In this document: in pieces, positions 11,441-23,506 of the stretch
Position numbering within the stretch: position 1 is the stretch's first letter
Layout: each line of letters starts with the position of its first letter
Assembly (NCBI GenBank): GCA_948099385.1
Contig: CANUEZ040000107.1
Span: forward strand, 1,054,001-1,118,000
Length of the DNA: 64,000 bases
Source of the DNA: Fasciola hepatica
Lineage: Eukaryota; Platyhelminthes; Trematoda; Plagiorchiida; Fasciolidae
Reading direction: 5' to 3'
Translations under genes and position numbers: made by a program
The notes under the pieces: generated by a model
What the model was told of the DNA's origin: nothing
What the model saw: only the letters and a program-made list of their open reading frames with translations
The model's database searches: none

Positions 11441-11446
11441 AATAAA
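11441..11446 (+). promoter_or_regulatory. Candidate polyadenylation signal AATAAA
   Basis: AATAAA lies 131 bases after the TAA of the candidate terminal exon at 11277-11310. The hexamer is common by chance in this AT-rich DNA, so it only supports that gene model in combination with the splice signals. Confidence 0.25.
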
Positions 11447-11842
11447 TGGTCTAAAGTATTTAGTTTTCAGATTATTGATGTTATCATGTTGGCATGATCC
11501 ATTAGGACAACTGGTCTTCCTGCGTCACCCGGTCCCCGATCTGTGTTTGAAGTAGACTGTTATTTGTCACTCGTCTACCCTATACTACGATAACGATTTG
11601 AAAATGAAAAACTGAATACTTCCCGGTCTTCACCTGTGCTGTGGATTGAATTTTACATTAGAAAACGAATAATTATCACGTGTCCGCTTGTCAGCTACTT
11701 TTTGTACCAGCCATGTCGTTGTTTACTCTACGTAGAGTCTCTTAACCACTTAGGATTTCCGTCCGTCTCGTCCGATTTCACTCTGTCACATGCCAACCAG
11801 ATTCATCCATCAAAGCCAAAGCTATCAGCAAACTAATAGTGA

Positions 11843-12455
11843 ATAAACATTTTGTACATGCCTATTCACTTGTTCCCGTGAAACCATGTACATCGGCCAT
11901 ACGACCAGGCATTTGTCTGGATGTATTCGCGAACACCACCATGCATGGTTGAACAATGGAGTAATTTAGTTGCCCACAAGCGCGATGGCTTCACACCGTA
12001 CAGTCTAACCACGCAGTGGTAAACATTTCCGAGGCATTCCGCGTCCTGAATAATGTTCTGGATTGGCAATCAAGACCGGCAAAATGTCGCGTTCCAGCCA
12101 CTACCAATGCTCTTGACATCCACCTCCACCTCCACAATCCCCACCCATCCCCCCTCCCGGCCCAATGTGTGCCCAAAAACAATTTGTGCGTGTTCTTAAA
12201 CAACCCTGGACCATTCTCTAACCTACTACAGGCTATAGACGAAAATTGACGTAACACGAGAGAAACAATTCGCATTAGGTCTTGAGTTAAGCCTGGATTA
12301 CTATTGCTTCTTTTCGTTTTTTGTCACCATTATTCATTATCTGTTTCACCTTCTGTAGAATTGATCCAATCCCTTAACTTGTCGTAGTATGTGATGTAAT
12401 GGCATGATTATAAGTCACTGAAAACGAGCTTGTTCACCGATCTGAGTTCTGGATT
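11843..12455 (+). mobile_element. Penelope-like element, family A copy 2, 3' fragment
   Basis: Only the endonuclease part and 3' tail of a family A PLE remain. The start encodes TCSRETMYIGHTTRHLSG and IREHHHAWLNNG, the GIY-YIG core, interrupted by frame changes and stops. The C-rich proline-codon tract follows near 12120-12165, then CTATAGACGAAAATTGACGT, then a tail that matches copy 3 (AACTTGTCGTAGTATGTGAT and ACTGAAAACGAGCTTG). The RT is entirely missing, as expected for a 5'-truncated insertion. Confidence 0.78.
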
Positions 12456-15400
12456 CACTGAAAATAATTGAACAATTTTTCTATCTATTCATCATCTGTG
12501 TTCGGCGTGTTTGTGTACGCATAAATGTAACTGTGTGCGGAGGATGTTGGTCCATTGTTAAGCAGCATTGGGCTGCATAACAGCACACAGTGTGATGTCA
12601 ACCGCGGTATATTTATTTTGAAGCGTTCCGAAGCAACTGCGATTCGATGGCGGGGAGACTCATTTTCTAACTTGAGACCACGAAATCTTCAGACAGGTGC
12701 GCGTGCGTGAAAAAGTGAAATTTACGGACGACAATCCCGAACGGCCGTACACAATATCTGCTTTTACTGCACTAGCTCCCTGTTGAGAACCAAAAATATA
12801 TTTACCATAAAGTGGAAATATTTATTCTTGGTCCGACTGCGAAATTTTCAGCGCAATTTCAAAGCTTACGAAAAACAGTTCCGGATTCGTCCGATCAGGT
12901 TTTTCCTTACTAGGTTGATAAGTCACCAGTACAGGTATTTAGCTGGGCTTCTATCAATTTTTGTGGAATAACTAAACGTGAATGACCATGAGTTGGACCT
13001 CAGCAAGCGTATCTCATGCCTGAAGATCGGTTGTGCAACCCATCGTGATACTTACGTGCTGAACTGTCGTCTATGAGTCCAACTGCACACAACACCCTTA
13101 AATAATTTTAATCTAAGAACCTAGCTCAAGCCTCAGTAGATCAATTCATTACGGTTGATAAATACTATATAATGCAAGAAACACAGTAGAGTAAAATAGC
13201 TCTACCCTCGTGTTAGCCAAACAAAACGAAAAATATTGGTTAGGTGGATCGATAGATTTCAGTCCGAAATTGGATTAGTATAACGATCAGTCTTATGAAA
13301 ACCAGAAATGTGCTGTTTCAGAAAAATGTGAATTTCAACTACCTTGGGACTGGTACGGCCTAAACCTATATCAGGCATGCGGATCCGCGTCACACAATGA
13401 ATCAACAGGTGCCAACCCTCGATGACATCTTATAGTTCTTGCGGTTCAGACAATTTGATTAGCACCATTATACTCAGCTTGTCGTCAGCGTTCCGCGGGA
13501 GTTGTTTTACCGGCGCTATCAAACTGTTGTAGATGTTCAATTTGCATACCTTTCACATGTCCAGTACGAGATGAGCAGAATATGCAATGGCAGTTGCAAA
13601 TGTCCCTCTACTCCCATCTACAAACAGACGACCTCAAAATCTTATGACATACACAGTAGTTAAAGCTCTCAAAGTATGCCCTTAGGAAACAGCCAGAAAT
13701 AAGCTATATTTTATTCGTTGCGTAATTAGTAGTTAACGTCTTTTCAGTAGGTAAACCAGAGGAAAGATGAGGATAGCCAAGGGTAGCAGTAATGCATGCC
13801 AGATAGTTCATTAGAGCATGTCTGTAACTTATCCGCAATCTTTCGCAGTGTTGGGTACTTGTCTACCGGTATGTAAGGAAACCATCTACACTGGACTGGC
13901 TCCAACATTTACATTAGTGCTGGTCGGCAAGTGTAACAGGCAAGTTCGAAACACGATTTTTGTCTTATTTGCTAAATATGATCTTACTTATAAAATGCTG
14001 CCAAGACCAGATGCGCGTTCGGTACGTCACCAACAATCCGATGTAAAACAACGATAAGCTACCCCTGTTGATCTCATCTTTATCCTTTAATAATCCAAGT
14101 GCACCTGTGGACGAATCGCAATGCTACTATCAAAACACATCAAAGAACATCACCCATGATGACTCAGGCATGGAGGCAATGGAGTGGTATCAATTTCTGT
14201 TGTTGTACCCTCAGTAGTAATCGAGTATTCGATCGAATTTCAGGATTGTCTACCGGTTCTCACTCTACGTACCAAGAGAAATTAGACTTTGGATACTATC
14301 TAGAGCGATGGCAATTATCATCGGGCTCTTGATGCCTGAGCTTTGCTCGCAGTGAAAAAGTAATGAGCAGGCTGTCGACAGCCACAATAGTGTTAGATTA
14401 TTGTAAGTAAAATATCCCATTTATGCACTTACTGAGCCTTGGGCTCACGGGTTTTATGTTTTGCTGACCGAGCACAAGCTACCCTTCACGGAAGAACATT
14501 AGTCCTTGCATAATCTTTGCACTAAGCGCTCCAACTCCCATGGCAAACAGTGAATTGTGTCACGAATGAGCATTACCGTGACATAGACTAATTTTCATCC
14601 GTTGCATACTTCGGTCATCCTCATTTGTTCCTTGGATGAAATTGAATCATCCATGCTCTCCATTCTCATCGTTCCAAATAGATTTGCCATGACATTTTCC
14701 CAACACAATATTTTTACCATATAAATGCCGCTGTAATGGTTTAGGAATGAAATCATCAAAAACGTACTTTAGCTTGCCACTCGTGTTCTGAATCTATAGT
14801 CCGGTGTAATTTTGAACTAGGGATTAACGGATATATTCACAGAGTGGAAGGAGAATTGTTTATCAGCGGGGGATAAAAGTACCTTCGAACTACAGAGTAA
14901 TCACTGGTCGTAGAGCTCCACATTACCCAATGGTCTAATGACTGTCATTCAAAGTGGACACAATTTTTCCTCAAATATAAACTATTTACTAAAACAATAA
15001 TGACTTAATGACAAACACTAGTGAAAACAAAGTGGATCCGAATTGCCTTGCCTGTGCTGCAAGAAGCACCAATTCCTCAACAAGATTCATTCTGGTGATA
15101 TTTCTGTTCACTACTTCTGATGTCAACGACGTGCCGGATAAAAACAAAAGTGAACGCAGGAAGAAGCCTCATTAAGACTACAGTGGCACACATAATATTA
15201 GGGAATAAAATACGCAATCGATTCTAAGCCTTCTTCCAGTGACATGTTTTACGGCACCCAGGGCGAATTGTACAAACCGTCAAAAAGTATCTTGCGACCA
15301 CAGTTACCATCGACATTGTTTGACGGCAGCGAATACAGGTGTATCACAGGCAGCATCGTTCAGCGAACGCACCGTATAAACCAATCAATCACTGTAACCG

Positions 15401-18400
15401 AATCGAGCAAATGAACATGAAAATGCACAGACTAACATCAACCATGGGGTTATTCGGCCTACCAGAGAAAAACACATTCGAGAGCTGCCTACATAATGGG
15501 ACCAGGTTCAAAACAATTACGTATCCGGTACATTTGTCGTAGGTCGTTATTTTGGCAATCGATTAAATACGGAGAAAACTCGAGTGCCGTTGAATTCACA
15601 GTTAACAATTGCAAACATAGATGAGAAAATTGCGGTTCGATAGATTTGACAAATATTGAACTGATCCAAATGTTCAAAGTCGTCGAGCCCGGCCGTGCCT
15701 GAACCCAAGCATGGTTGCCACCCAGGCTTTCGGGCCGAGTTTGGTGTGCCAAATGAGTTACGAGACTAATTCGAAGAGTTTAGAAATTTTCGCACATGGA
15801 TCATACATTTCAGCTGCCCAAATTACATTACAAATGGGTTGGTACAAAGACAGTACCGGGACTATTTTTTTGGGAATATCGATCTGAGTCATCGTTCACG
15901 TATACGGTTACTCATTTCTGCTGTTACATTCCGCAACGTCAAGGTACATTTTATTGCAGATAAGATGACTTTTGTCAACTAGTTGAAATAATTCTTTCAG
16001 TGCATAGGGACAAATCATGGCAAGCAATGAACAGTTCAATGTGATGCCGCTATGGGGAGATTCGTTTAGTTGCTAAGCAAAGAAAAAGGGGCCATTAAGC
16101 AACTGAGAAACAGGTAAGGGAATTATTATGAGATTAAATATCCAAAAAACAGGGAAGGCGGCGACCAGAATTGTGAAGAATTGTGTGAAAGTGAATTGAT
16201 TTTAGCGTGATAATCTTCGTCGAGCAAAGACAAAAGGTCAGACATCATCTGCTCTTGAACACGCCGGATTGGATGAACAGTTCAAAAACTACTGCAGAAT
16301 GTCACAGAAGAGATGCGATCAGAAAGTCTGCGCACAAGACATTCAACAAGCTCGTACCATCTTTTATTCAAAATCACCTGTGGGAACCATTGCTTCGAAT
16401 TGCATCATTGCCTGTGTACACACATTAAGTGCGGAGAAAAGTAGCCCTAAGTGGAGCTCACATGCGTCGTGGTGACCAGATTTTAAGTCCGATAGATGAA
16501 ATAGCCTAAGAGCGGGTTTCTTCGAAGTGACCATACAGATGCTTCGACTACGCATACCAATGAAAAAAATATAAACCTTATAAATGTTTCATGATGTGGT
16601 ACAAAACGTTTAGACAAAATGTCCCATACCATTAAGCCCAAAGACTAAATGATTTACGAGAAAAACTAAAGATAGCTTTTTACTGGTCCAAGCAGTCTTT
16701 TGGAAGACCTTTTCATACTCATAATTGCGGTGTTTTTAACTCATCTTTGCACTTGGTCGGTAACCACGATTAATCTGTTTTTCTCGAGTTATTTTACGAG
16801 CCAAAGTGTGTTTGGCATTGATCAAGGTTTTCAGTTTGTTTGTAGCAACATGAAGTTTCTGAAAAACCAGCTACTTCCAACTGGAAACTGAATACCTGCG
16901 ACCAACTTACCCGAACTGTTATACGGCTTACAGGGGACATAGAAAAGCACGGCAACAAGCACGGCAGTATGCAGATACGAAATCAATATTTATCCCATAC
17001 GAACGTATTCGTCTTCTCACTTGCTATTATGCAAAAGGGAGGATTGCAAATACCTGGAATAATAGTATTGCAAAAAAACCTTTCTCAGCATGAACTTGAA
17101 TAAAATACAGAGGGTTGAAGTTACGCAATTTATTAACCGACGGATTTCACTATACCTCATCGAGTGCGTACTACAGATTATGCCATGTTAATCACTATGA
17201 CAACAAAGATAACATTATCCATTTAAGGGAAGCAAATAACTCTTTCTGACTACCCAAACAAGGCATCCATCACTGAGTAGCAGCTGCTTTGGCATACTGC
17301 AGTAGATGTGAATTGTTAGCACAGGAAATCACAAAGTATGCAGCTGTTCAGTCAAAGCGATGCGTTATATCCAGCAAGTGACGTGTGAAGGAAAAAGTTG
17401 GTAGCTGCCTGGCCAGTGGTATTTGACCTTGTGCTTCCCATAGTTTGACACAGATGTCCATCCACCGTAGGACTCATTCGGTCACTCTCGACTACGAGGT
17501 CTAGCCCAGGTGGTTTTCAAGTTTCCCCGCTTGATAGAATTTTTGCTAGCCATTGTCTCTGTGCTGCAGTAAATTTACCGTTTTCTACACATGCACGAAG
17601 ACAGCGTTCCGATACGCAGTAATTGTTGTTCTTTAGTAAAATAAACCGGATATGGGTTGTTTTTGCGAATCTTCGGGAAGCAAGAGAAAGTTGCTTATTT
17701 TCGGAACGTATGTATGTTGCTCTATTGCTGACTGAAGGCTGTGAATGATAGTATAATCCTCCAGTGAACTTTGCTAGATAAATATTACAAGTTTCATATG
17801 AAGACAACTATCTATATCAGAAAACCTGGTAATTCACTTCCGTACATTCCTTCAGTTGCCAGTAGCAGATAGTTTGATTTGACACACTTCCTGTGATCGG
17901 CCAATAATTTTGTGTTTCGTCCTGTAGGTAAATCAGAAGATTCATGTATCGGCTCATCAATGGATATTCCGTCTTTGCTGGATAAAGGTTCCATTAGGAT
18001 AATGACAATTTTATAAAATGTATACAGGAGAAACGAAGGTAGACTTCAGTCAGCTCGTGGTAAATGTTGAACTAAATAATATACGGTTCATCTTTCTCCG
18101 GGTAACAGTTGAATTTTTCGATTTCTCAGGTGGTACTTTTCATCTGGTATCACTCCCAGTGGTACAAGTTATAGCTTGGTGGAAACCGAGAAAAAAAAAG
18201 ATATTTAGCCCTGTGATTCTTTTACTCTCAGAAGACCAACCGAAGCGAAGTCGGGTTGGGCGTTCTATGGCTTATTTGAGGATGGCTAGGGGACATTTAT
18301 CTTTGATTGACTGGGTATACCTGACTGAAGTTACGCGAAGCGTAGATTCTTTAGAAATTCAGTATTAAGAGCAGATGCTTTGAAGAATTCAAGTAAATAT

Positions 18401-18502
18401 TGACTTCTAAACCATGGGTTCGTTTATTAGCAGCCTAAACCAGAATAGGCTCAATCATGTCCGCGGATAGTGAGTATTTTAAATCCAATTCGATAGAATT
18501 CC

Positions 18503-18504
<2 letters not shown>
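12456..18504. other. Unassigned sequence, no supported gene
   Basis: About 6 kb without a recognisable element. One acceptor-like site at 13564 (TTTCACATGTCCAG) opens a 27-codon frame ending at 13647, but frames of that length after an acceptor are expected by chance. The longer frames here (for example 17517-17807 minus and 18018-18368 plus) contain no recognised motif. Confidence 0.5.

Positions 18505-18562
<58 letters not shown>
18505..18562. repeat. (AT)n microsatellite
   Basis: About 29 uninterrupted AT units. Both strands show artificial Ile-Tyr open frames over it. A shorter TA run lies at 18610-18622. Confidence 0.97.
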
Positions 18563-18564
<2 letters not shown>

Positions 18565-19439
18565 ATAGTAAGTAGTATGTTAACGTGTGGACAAAATTTC
18601 CTTGGAAGCATATATATATATAAAGTCTCCTTCAAGGTTGATTTTATAGTGGAGGAACTGAATTCGATTGCCATAAGATTAGATCAGCCTTGCAATGGGA
18701 CACGAGTTTTATCGAATTTCACTGACATGTGTCGTTAGAGATGCAACTCTATTCCATGAGTACAAACGGAAAAAGACCTGAACTTCCCTTGGATCACTCA
18801 CGAAGGTGTCCGCTATCAAAGCAGTTCATAATCGAAGGCCATTGTAAACATTCTAGTACGTTTGTGATCAATTTTTGAGTCGCTACTCAATCCATGGGAA
18901 CAAAGCACCACTAAGAAGGATAACAGAAAGCGTCAAGTATAACTTCGATAAAGTACTTTAACATCTACCGAAATTATATGTGTCCTAATGACAATATTAT
19001 TCTTTATGGGCAATATTTTGAAAGTAAACACCTGACTGCCCCAAAAAATCACAATGCACACAATTCCTGTTATATATCTTCTTTATCTTATAGCTATTCC
19101 GGCAATGTCTGACTGTATTGCCCTACAAGACCTTTTAGATAATTCTTAAAGAGAAACCATCCGCATCCTTATCTAATTAAAAAGCCTGCGGAGTACTTCC
19201 AGTAAACTCAGCCATCAATCTTTTCAGGTAAAAGAGCTGACCAATTGTCCGTCTGAGAACTGCATCAAAATATCGGATAAAAAAGCTATAGCCTCATCTT
19301 GCGATACAAAGTAATGTTTGATCTATATATGACACTCGGTGCACCACACTCACTCTACTTGCTACCAAGAGGCTCGGCTTAGTTTTGGCTTGGTTACTTC
19401 CTCAAAGTTATCGAGAAAGTCAGCATAAAAGAATGACCC
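18563..19439. other. Unassigned sequence before LINE 3' end
   Basis: No gene is supported. The part next to the LINE (about 19250-19440) may hold its eroded C-terminal coding sequence or 3' UTR, but I could not align it convincingly. Confidence 0.4.
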
Positions 19440-20335
19440 ATTCAGCAATCAGCAAAAGACGGACTTTGACCCCCAAGCAAAACCAACATGGGTTCACTGA
19501 TTTTGAGGTATACCACTAGCTCTAGATAAGTGCTTTTGGGGAACAGACTATTAGCATAACGCCTTTAAAAACAAGCCAAAGAGTATTATACGAGAAGCAT
19601 AGAGCCAGTAGGATAGAACGGAAGAGTAAACAAATTTTCAGATGGGATGAAATGGAGTACCAAGGGATATGATTCCTAAAACAATAATCAAAAGCAGTCT
19701 TACCTTCAGAAAGACCGCAGCTACATGTTCAGACCGAGAAAGGTCACAGTTAGTGGTAGCACCAAGGTGCTCCGGTGACGAACTGCTCCCGATGCACTCA
19801 TCTTTCATTGGCAAGGAGGGAGTGGATTCCAAGAGATTGGAATACCTAATCCTTCTGTAAAGACGAAACAATATCGGAAGACTTCTATGGATTCAATCGC
19901 AGATTGTATATGAAGAACAAATTAGCTGTCCTGTAGAAGTTGGGTAGACTGATCAGAGTATGGTATACCACGAATCACATCGTAAGTATACTTTATAAGC
20001 ACGCAGTCGTCCTGGACAGGCGTTGAGGGGATTAAGGTAGAAAACAGAAAGAGATAGGGCTGTTCATTGTAAGACGTCTTGTGTCGACGAGGAAAGCAAC
20101 TGGACAGCAAGTGTAAGACATTTAACTGAATTTCCCTCCTCGTCAGGGTCTGTAGCAACTTGAGTCGCTCCACGCAGTTGAGCGTATCATAGTTTTCGAA
20201 GAAACAGACCCTGACCCTCATACATTTCCGATCCAGTGCCTACAACACAGAAGATGCGAGGGAAGCGAGGGCTTCGAGGGTTGAACGTGAATGACGGTAG
20301 GCGAACTGGTTAGGGTCTGATACACTAAGCTGATA
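19440..20335 (-). mobile_element. LINE fragment (non-LTR reverse transcriptase), heavily decayed
   Basis: On the minus strand the order is DPNQFAYRHSRSTLEALAS (the RT QFAYR-RST motif), VRVCFFENYDTLNCVERLKL (a degenerate motif A, normally LDYSSAFNT-like), STLIPSTPVQDDCVLIKYTYDV (motif C), GATTNCDLSRSEHVAAVFLK (the KYLG-x-DLxWxEHV region), then VLSYWLYASRIILFGLF and SRASGIPQ. This matches the layout of CR1/Jockey-group LINE proteins from trematodes. The catalytic YADD box reads YTYD, so the enzyme is dead, and stops accumulate toward the 3' end. Confidence 0.78.
19922..20221 (-). pseudogene. LINE reverse transcriptase core (YTYD)
   Basis: This 99-codon frame covers the RT palm: VRVCFFENYDTLNCVERLKL is the motif A region and DDCVLIKYTYDVIRGIPYS the motif C region. 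In active relatives the latter reads YADD. Here the first aspartate is replaced. An internal stretch between the motifs appears shortened relative to the usual RT spacing. Confidence 0.72.
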
Positions 20336-21879
20336 AGATATTCACTATAGTAGTGATCATTCAAATTAGAAAGGATATGCTATCCTTAGTTCTTTGGTCT
20401 CAAAGAAATCCGTTCTATCGTAAGTGAAGCCTGAGAAAATGAAGAACATCAACGTACATGGGATTCAAGAATTCTGTGTGCATTTACATACCCGAGCCAG
20501 ATACACGATATAAATTTATACAAAAAAGAGATCGCTTTTTTATGGTACACTTCAGAAATGTGACACTACTGGGCACGAGTAAGAATTGTTTTTTCCCTAT
20601 AAACAGTTTTTGGATTTGTAGCTGATCGTGAAACGTATGACGCAACCGATAAATTCTGTTCCGCAGGAACACGGGCCTGTCGGACAAACATTTTGTCTCT
20701 CATTTCAATTAAACTCACGTGTGAATCGCACATGTGTATCTCCGCTATAAGAGCGGGAATCGGAAATAAAACTCGAATAACCAGCTAAAGTAGAAGATAC
20801 CCAACAGAAAAAAAAACTACACAAATTTTGTCGTTCACGCACGATTTTGCAGACGTTTACAACTTGCAACTTTGTTTCCCTTTCACAAGTATCCCTGCCT
20901 TATAACATGATATAGGCAGTAATTGTCTATAAAATATATCCCTGAGTTCGTCCGTACGAACTAGTCCATTTTGTCCTGGGATTTTGGTGTTCAATGTGGA
21001 AAAGTCGAATTGTGCTCTCAAGTTTAACGGAAGTTAAAAATCCGTGCGTACGTGCAAGGTTCAGATCAGTTGAGTGGACCGACTTGTGGGACTTTTATGT
21101 GCCGTCAGAGCTCGCGACCAATGAACAACTGTTGGCAGTAGTAATAACCAATGAGTGGTTGAAAAATAAGGTTTTATTGAATTATTGGCCGATTCTAGAG
21201 AGTAAACCAGATGACTAAGGTTAAAAGTAATTACCTCCCTAACATCAACAAATTTCATTTAGCTAGAATCAGTCTAAGGAGTTCCGTCCAGAGTGTGTAC
21301 AGCCACCTGTGCCTGTCACAATGTCCGTTCCGAATTCTGATTGGTTTACTGACCGATCGATTTTACTGCAATGTAATACATGGACGGTGTACCTGGACGC
21401 GTGCAATGAGATGCTGTGTCTTACCGTTTAAACCAAGAGTTAAAACACATCAACTCTACTAAGCTATTGTGAATCATAGTTTGAACAACTACTTCGGGGT
21501 TATAGGGAAATCGGCACATTTGTGCTCCGATCTTCGTAATTCGAGGCACGAAAAGAGTCATAAATTATTTGGTAAAGGAAACAACATAGTGGTCCATCGA
21601 TTATTCTCATCTAAACGAACCAGAAAACTACTGACCATCTGATAGCGGTAACTGATCATCCACTATTCGTTGTTAAATTTAGCTATGAAACGCATGTACT
21701 GCCTCTCTTAGAAATGGGACACTGGCCTTGTCCGTTTGAAAACAGGTTGCTATCCTCCGATTTTCATTGGAAGGGTAGGACTAGTTCGTTCATTGTCGTG
21801 TTATTTTTTTTGGATGCACACAAAGCGAGCTCCAGAAAAAGGAGAAAACCCCGTGATTCGTCAACTTACTGTTGCAGGG
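20336..21879. other. Unassigned sequence between two LINE fragments
   Basis: About 1.5 kb lies between two minus-strand LINEs. The + strand frame at 20994-21218 (74 codons) carries no known motif. No splice, tRNA or repeat signal was supported. Confidence 0.45.
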
Positions 21880-23506
21880 ATTTGTGAAGAATATTCACTT
21901 CAGAATCATTTTGTCGGGCCTGATTTGTTGTTGCTTGTGTGTGTGAAATGGCCGCGACGGGAATGGTGTTCCATAACTTAGCAGTACGCGGAAAATAAGA
22001 AAATTGAAAGTTCGAGATCTGTGGTATCTAGAAACAAACAACTGATTAGAATGACTAGCTATCTGTGCTTGGGACCGGTGTTGAAAAATAGTGAGAACAG
22101 GAACAGCCAGTCTAGGCTTGCAATAACAGACACCGAAACGATAACGGTAGGATAGGAACAATGATGCAATGGCCGGAGATAGACAGATGACTGCAAATGG
22201 CATGTTAAAACTGAATCATCCATCAAGCGAAAGGCTTTATTTTGGACCCGGTAGAGAAGAGATCATGGAGAAGAAGCTCCAACTTGCGTACGACTGTAGT
22301 ATTTAAGAGTGGGATGAACTTGAGCTTTACATAGTCAGAAGAAGTGGGCAGGTCGGCAGAGCACAGCAAGAGGAACAAGCGAACGCGTGCACGGAGACCA
22401 AGCTGAAGAGGCAATGACAGAGAGACCCGATAGATACATCCAGTTGGTGGGACGAAGAGGAATCGAATCAAATTTCAAGTGAAGAGAAATGTAATATTGT
22501 TTAGGAGAGATCAAGAGAACAGATGTTGTAGGAGAAATGAAGAAAACACGATTTTTGGAGACCCAAGGGGCGATCTGTCCAAGTTAAGAACAAGGTGACG
22601 AAATAATGGACACAGCCGGTATTGGTGATGGGTTCGTGAGAGGTGGAACAAGAAAGAGTGTAAAGTCACAAGCGAGAATAGGGCTGGAAGTGGTGGATAA
22701 TAGATCATTTATGAAAAAGTAGAATGAAAGCAGGTGAAATTAAAATGCTTGGGAAACACCAGCATTCACTGGGAAAGGTTGTCCTAGTACCGAATCAAAT
22801 CGGACGGAGGTGATGCAGTTATTGACAAAACTCAATGTCCTTGAAACAATAAATGGAAGAAACTCAAATGCGGCACTTTGGGGAGTTAACTCTAGTGCCA
22901 GTCAAGGTCAAAAGCAGTCGACGTATTTAATGAGACCAGGTTTGGTTCTCCTGGGTTGTAGAGAGCTGCTGACCAGGAATGCGGGACCAGAATTCGATCA
23001 CTGGTGGATCGTGTAGACTGGAATCTGTACTGAAGACCACTTAGCATTACTTCAATTCGATGGAAAGGTTGCTTTTGGTCAACAATTACGGTCTCAGTAG
23101 CATTTGAAATAACAACACTTTGATAAACGGGGGCGGTAGTTTTGAGGTCGGAGGAATTGCTGCTTTTAGAAATAGGAAGATTAGGGCTATTGCCCATGGG
23201 ACAGGAAGCATATCTAATTGTAGATAAAGGCAACACAAAATCAGTGCTGAGAGTGGGACACATTCAAGACGACAAGACAAATACCGTCCGGACTAGAGGG
23301 TTTTTTGGTCGAATGACTGTAAGGTCTGGTGCTGCTATCCGGTTGTGATATGAGAAATAAAAAGGGCCGTTAATGAGAGTGATTGAAGACGGAAGGATAC
23401 GAACGTCGGGCAAGGTAATACTAGAGGCAAACAGGGAACCAAATCCGAAGCGAAAGCTTCGACTTCTTTTCCCACAATGGAAGTGTCTGAGGAGTATAAA
23501 AGTCAA
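21880..23506 (-). mobile_element. LINE fragment (CR1/Jockey-group RT and C-terminus)
   Basis: Read on minus from 23506 to 21880. One frame with a single stop covers about 205 codons (23506-22892) and ends in LQYRFQSTRSTSD and VSLNTSTAFDLDWH, the equivalents of QYGFRxxRST and motif A VALDxxKAFDxVWH. After frameshifts come RTLSFVNNCITSVRF and LGQPFPVNAGVSQ (motif B, NAGVPQG), LLSTTSSPILACDF (motif C region), LGQIAPWVSKNRVFF, then YRYRFG, HRSRTFNF and YGTPFPS-like pieces of the conserved C-terminal domain that normally ends ...LWNSLP. The element is nearly collinear with full RTs but shows several frameshifts, and both catalytic sites are altered. Confidence 0.82.
22892..23506 (-). pseudogene. 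LINE RT finger and motif A, one in-frame stop
   Basis: Two adjoining frames (23264-23506 and 22892-23263) share one phase and are separated only by a stop codon at 23264. The downstream half carries RFQSTRSTSDRI and NLVSLNTSTAFDLDWH. The motif A aspartate (VALD in relatives) is asparagine here. The first half has no clear motif and probably corresponds to the region between endonuclease and RT. Confidence 0.72.

Noticed and set aside
13565..13647. 27-codon frame after a good acceptor
   Set aside because: With three phases, one frame this long after any AG is more likely than not by chance, and there is no donor.
18435..18738. Ile-Tyr repeat frames at the (AT)n tracts
   Set aside because: Low-complexity translation of microsatellites on both strands, also at 50 and 51.6 kb.
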